Positions 6,082-7,863 of a DNA stretch of 7,863 nucleotides are shown piece by piece. The stretch covers positions 1-7,863 of the forward strand of contig JAKQYG010000185.1 of assembly GCA_023356515.1 (NCBI GenBank), given 5' to 3'. How positions within the stretch are numbered: position 1 is the stretch's first letter; the number at the start of each line of letters is the position of its first letter. A program made the position numbers and the translations under genes. The DNA comes from Trichodesmium sp. MAG_R04 (GTDB lineage: Bacteria; Cyanobacteriota; Cyanobacteriia; Cyanobacteriales; Microcoleaceae). Below the pieces are notes generated by a model. That model was not told the origin of the DNA and did no database searches. It was given only the letters and a program-made list of their open reading frames with translations.

Positions 6082-7229
6082 TACACGTTACTTAAAATTA
6101 AAGCCGCATTTTGTCCACCAAACCCAAAACTCAAACATAAGACATTTTGTACCTGAGACTGACGAGCATACCTAATCAAGTCTAGGTCAAATTCTGGATG
6201 ATTCAAACCGACACAGGGAGGTAACACCTGATGTTTGATCGCCATCAAACAAAATACAGCACCCAATGCTCCAGATGCCCCCAATGTATGACCCGTCGCT
6301 CCCTTTGTTGAACTAACTGCCACTTTATGAGGAAAAATTTGCTTAATTAGATTAACTTCGTGGCTATCATTTAATTTAGTTGCCGTTCCATGAGTATGAA
6401 TATAGTCAATATCTTCAGGAGCTAAACCACTTCTTGCTAAACATTGAGCGATCGCTGATAATGCACTTTTGCCATTCAAATCCGGCGACGTGCCATAACT
6501 TGCATCATTTGTCAAGCCAAAACCCCGAATTTGACCATAAATTTTAGCCCTTCTTTGCCTTGCAAACTTAGCAGACTCTAACACCAAAATAGCTGCTCCT
6601 TCCCCCAAAACTAATCCTTGCCGATATCGATCAAAAGGATAAGCACCTGTTTGAGCTAAAGCTCCCATTTTTCCAAATCCTGCTATACTAAGAGGTGTAA
6701 TAGGAGATTCAACAGCCCCTACAATTACCTGTTGACATTGGCTAGTTTCAATTAACTCTACAGCACGAGCGATCGCCCATATCGCCGTAGCACAAGCAGC
6801 CATTGGAGCGAGAACAATACTCTTCGCACCTATCTGACTCGCAGTCAAAATAGCAGGTTGATGGGGCAACAGATGAATAAATAAGCTATGATCTTTTTCT
6901 AGACTATCTCCATAACCATCTCCAATAAGCTGCTTTTTTGCTAATTTTTCTAGCATTCCTTGATAGCTACGACTCGAACCTATGACTACACCACATTCAG
7001 GTAGTGGAAGTGTCAAACCGGAAGATTTGACAGCAGCTGCTACAACTTGCTTAGTTAACCTAGTTAAATCAATAGGCTGAGAATTAATTAAACCCAAGGG
7101 TAGGGTAGGTAATTCTCCAAAAGGTTGATGTAACCTAATGGCAGACTGACCATTGAGTAGTTTTTCCCAACTTTGATCGAGGTTTCCCAAAGCAGAAGTT
7201 AGCCCGATACCGGTAACTAAGACTTTCAC
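6081..7229 (-). CDS. Beta-ketoacyl-ACP synthase, FabF-like (KAS II family), short form
   Basis: This thiolase-fold condensing enzyme adds two carbons from malonyl-ACP to an acyl chain in cytoplasmic fatty acid or related lipid synthesis. The catalytic set is complete: Cys146 in APMAACATA, His280 in HTHGTAT, Lys309 and His314 in SSTKGATGHTLGASG, and the C-terminal FGFGGQNAA loop (368-376). At 382 residues it is shorter than typical FabF (about 410). With its less usual active-site surroundings (AACATA where TACATG is common), it may be a second cyanobacterial KAS and not the main housekeeping FabF. The start is GTG (7229-7227), giving MKVLVTGIGL as expected for the family. An in-frame TAA lies a few codons upstream with no ATG between, and no clear Shine-Dalgarno motif is present. 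It begins 24 bases after the isomerase stop, so translation probably depends on a shared transcript. HIP1 sites lie in the gene at 6448 and 6769. Confidence 0.93.
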   Translation of the reverse strand: MKVLVTGIGLTSALGNLDQSWEKLLNGQSAIRLHQPFGELPTLPLGLINSQPIDLTRLTKQVVAAAVKSSGLTLPLPECGVVIGSSRSYQGMLEKLAKKQLIGDGYGDSLEKDHSLFIHLLPHQPAILTASQIGAKSIVLAPMAACATAIWAIARAVELIETSQCQQVIVGAVESPITPLSIAGFGKMGALAQTGAYPFDRYRQGLVLGEGAAILVLESAKFARQRRAKIYGQIRGFGLTNDASYGTSPDLNGKSALSAIAQCLARSGLAPEDIDYIHTHGTATKLNDSHEVNLIKQIFPHKVAVSSTKGATGHTLGASGALGAVFCLMAIKHQVLPPCVGLNHPEFDLDLIRYARQSQVQNVLCLSFGFGGQNAALILSNV

Positions 7230-7253
7230 AGTTAAGCTATTATTATCTACTAT

Positions 7254-7863
7254 TTAATTAGTAGTTACCGTTAAGTTTTCCAAACCCTGAACTACTTTAG
7301 CTGACTCAATACGATCACCTATCTCAATTTTATCAACAATTTCTTTCATTCCTTGTGTTACATACCCGAATACTGCATAGCTACCATCGAGGAAAGGAAG
7401 GTCAGTTAAAGCAAAATAAAATTGGGAAGAAGCAGAGTCAGGAGGCTGAGAACGAGCCATTGCCACAGCACCTCTTCTATGAGGTAAAACAGGTTGCTGC
7501 TGAATACCAGCATTTTCAAAAGTTTTGCTGTAAACTGGAGCAGTAGCTTCTTGAGGTTTAATTTCTAAAGGGATGTAACGCTCCCTAGAAGTTTTTGGAT
7601 TGATAAAACTTCCTGTACCTAAATTCTTCAAGGGAATATTGAGGTCTTTACTTTGAGGATCCCCACCCTGAACCACAAAAGGTTGGGGTTCACGGACTAC
7701 CCGATGAAATGCTAACCCATCATAAACTCCTTTTCGAACTAGTTCCACAAAATTACCTGCTGTAATAGGTGCGTTAATACCATCTACTTCTATCGTGATG
7801 GGAGAGGCATTAACGGTCATTACTACTATTGCTTTACCGTTGAGCTTAGGTAAGTAATTATAT
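7254..7863 (-). CDS. Cyclophilin-type peptidyl-prolyl cis-trans isomerase, N-terminus beyond the window
   Basis: This enzyme catalyses proline cis-trans isomerisation during protein folding. Counting from the ATG at 7820, the cyclophilin core shows FHRVV (38-42, with the catalytic-type Arg40), FVVQGGDP (48-55), GAVAMARS (117-124), SSQFYFAL (131-138) and FLDGSYAVFGYV (143-154). Phe143 and Tyr148 replace the Trp121 and His126 of human CypA; the Phe suggests low cyclosporin sensitivity. The roughly 60-residue stretch between QGGDP and GAVAMA is longer than in CypA. The frame has no stop upstream of 7820: 14 more codons (ending LPKLNGKAIVV) run to the edge, and they look like the family sequence leading into MTVNASPITIEVDG. 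The ATG at 7820 is therefore probably internal. Relatives such as the periplasmic cyanobacterial isomerase carry a signal peptide in this missing part, but export cannot be shown here. It is the upstream gene of a probable pair with the ketoacyl synthase. Confidence 0.94.
   Translation of the reverse strand, partial: YNYLPKLNGKAIVVMTVNASPITIEVDGINAPITAGNFVELVRKGVYDGLAFHRVVREPQPFVVQGGDPQSKDLNIPLKNLGTGSFINPKTSRERYIPLEIKPQEATAPVYSKTFENAGIQQQPVLPHRRGAVAMARSQPPDSASSQFYFALTDLPFLDGSYAVFGYVTQGMKEIVDKIEIGDRIESAKVVQGLENLTVTTN

Noticed and set aside
7355..7546. A 63-codon open frame on the plus strand inside the isomerase gene
   Set aside because: It is antisense to conserved cyclophilin motifs and its translation resembles no known family.

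Overview
The window looks like AT-rich chromosomal DNA from a cyanobacterium, probably filamentous. The signs are five copies of the HIP1 octamer GCGATCGC in under 8 kb, an 11-unit heptanucleotide tandem repeat of the STRR kind common in filamentous cyanobacteria, and proteins of cyanobacterial type. The low G+C and an intein in an SNF2 helicase would fit a Trichodesmium-like or related lineage, but that is a guess from memory and not a match.

Layout, left to right. (1) Positions 1-575, minus strand: the first 191 codons of polynucleotide phosphorylase (pnp), cut by the window edge. (2) Positions 576-1243: a 668-base divergent intergenic region with the heptad array, small inverted and direct repeats, and no convincing gene. 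(3) Positions 1244-5842, plus strand: one 1532-residue frame encoding an SNF2/Rad54-family helicase interrupted by a 469-residue intein (nt 3077-4483). The intein sits inside the Walker A loop, GLGK|T, and carries both LAGLIDADG-type endonuclease motifs. (4) Positions 5843-6080: a convergent gap with a HIP1-containing repeat and an inverted repeat. (5) Positions 6081-7229, minus strand: a short FabF-like beta-ketoacyl-ACP synthase with a GTG start. (6) Positions 7254-7863, minus strand: a cyclophilin-type peptidyl-prolyl isomerase. It remains open through the right edge and is therefore N-terminally incomplete; the ATG at 7820 is probably internal.

The isomerase and the ketoacyl synthase are 24 bases apart on the same strand and are probably co-transcribed. 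The helicase runs towards them and away from pnp, so it is likely its own transcription unit. The neighbours are housekeeping genes, and nothing suggests a defence island or biosynthetic cluster.

The item of most interest is the intein. Until it splices out, the ATP-binding loop is split, so helicase activity should depend on splicing. Inteins in SNF2 proteins are already known, so this is a striking instance of a known phenomenon and not a new class of system.
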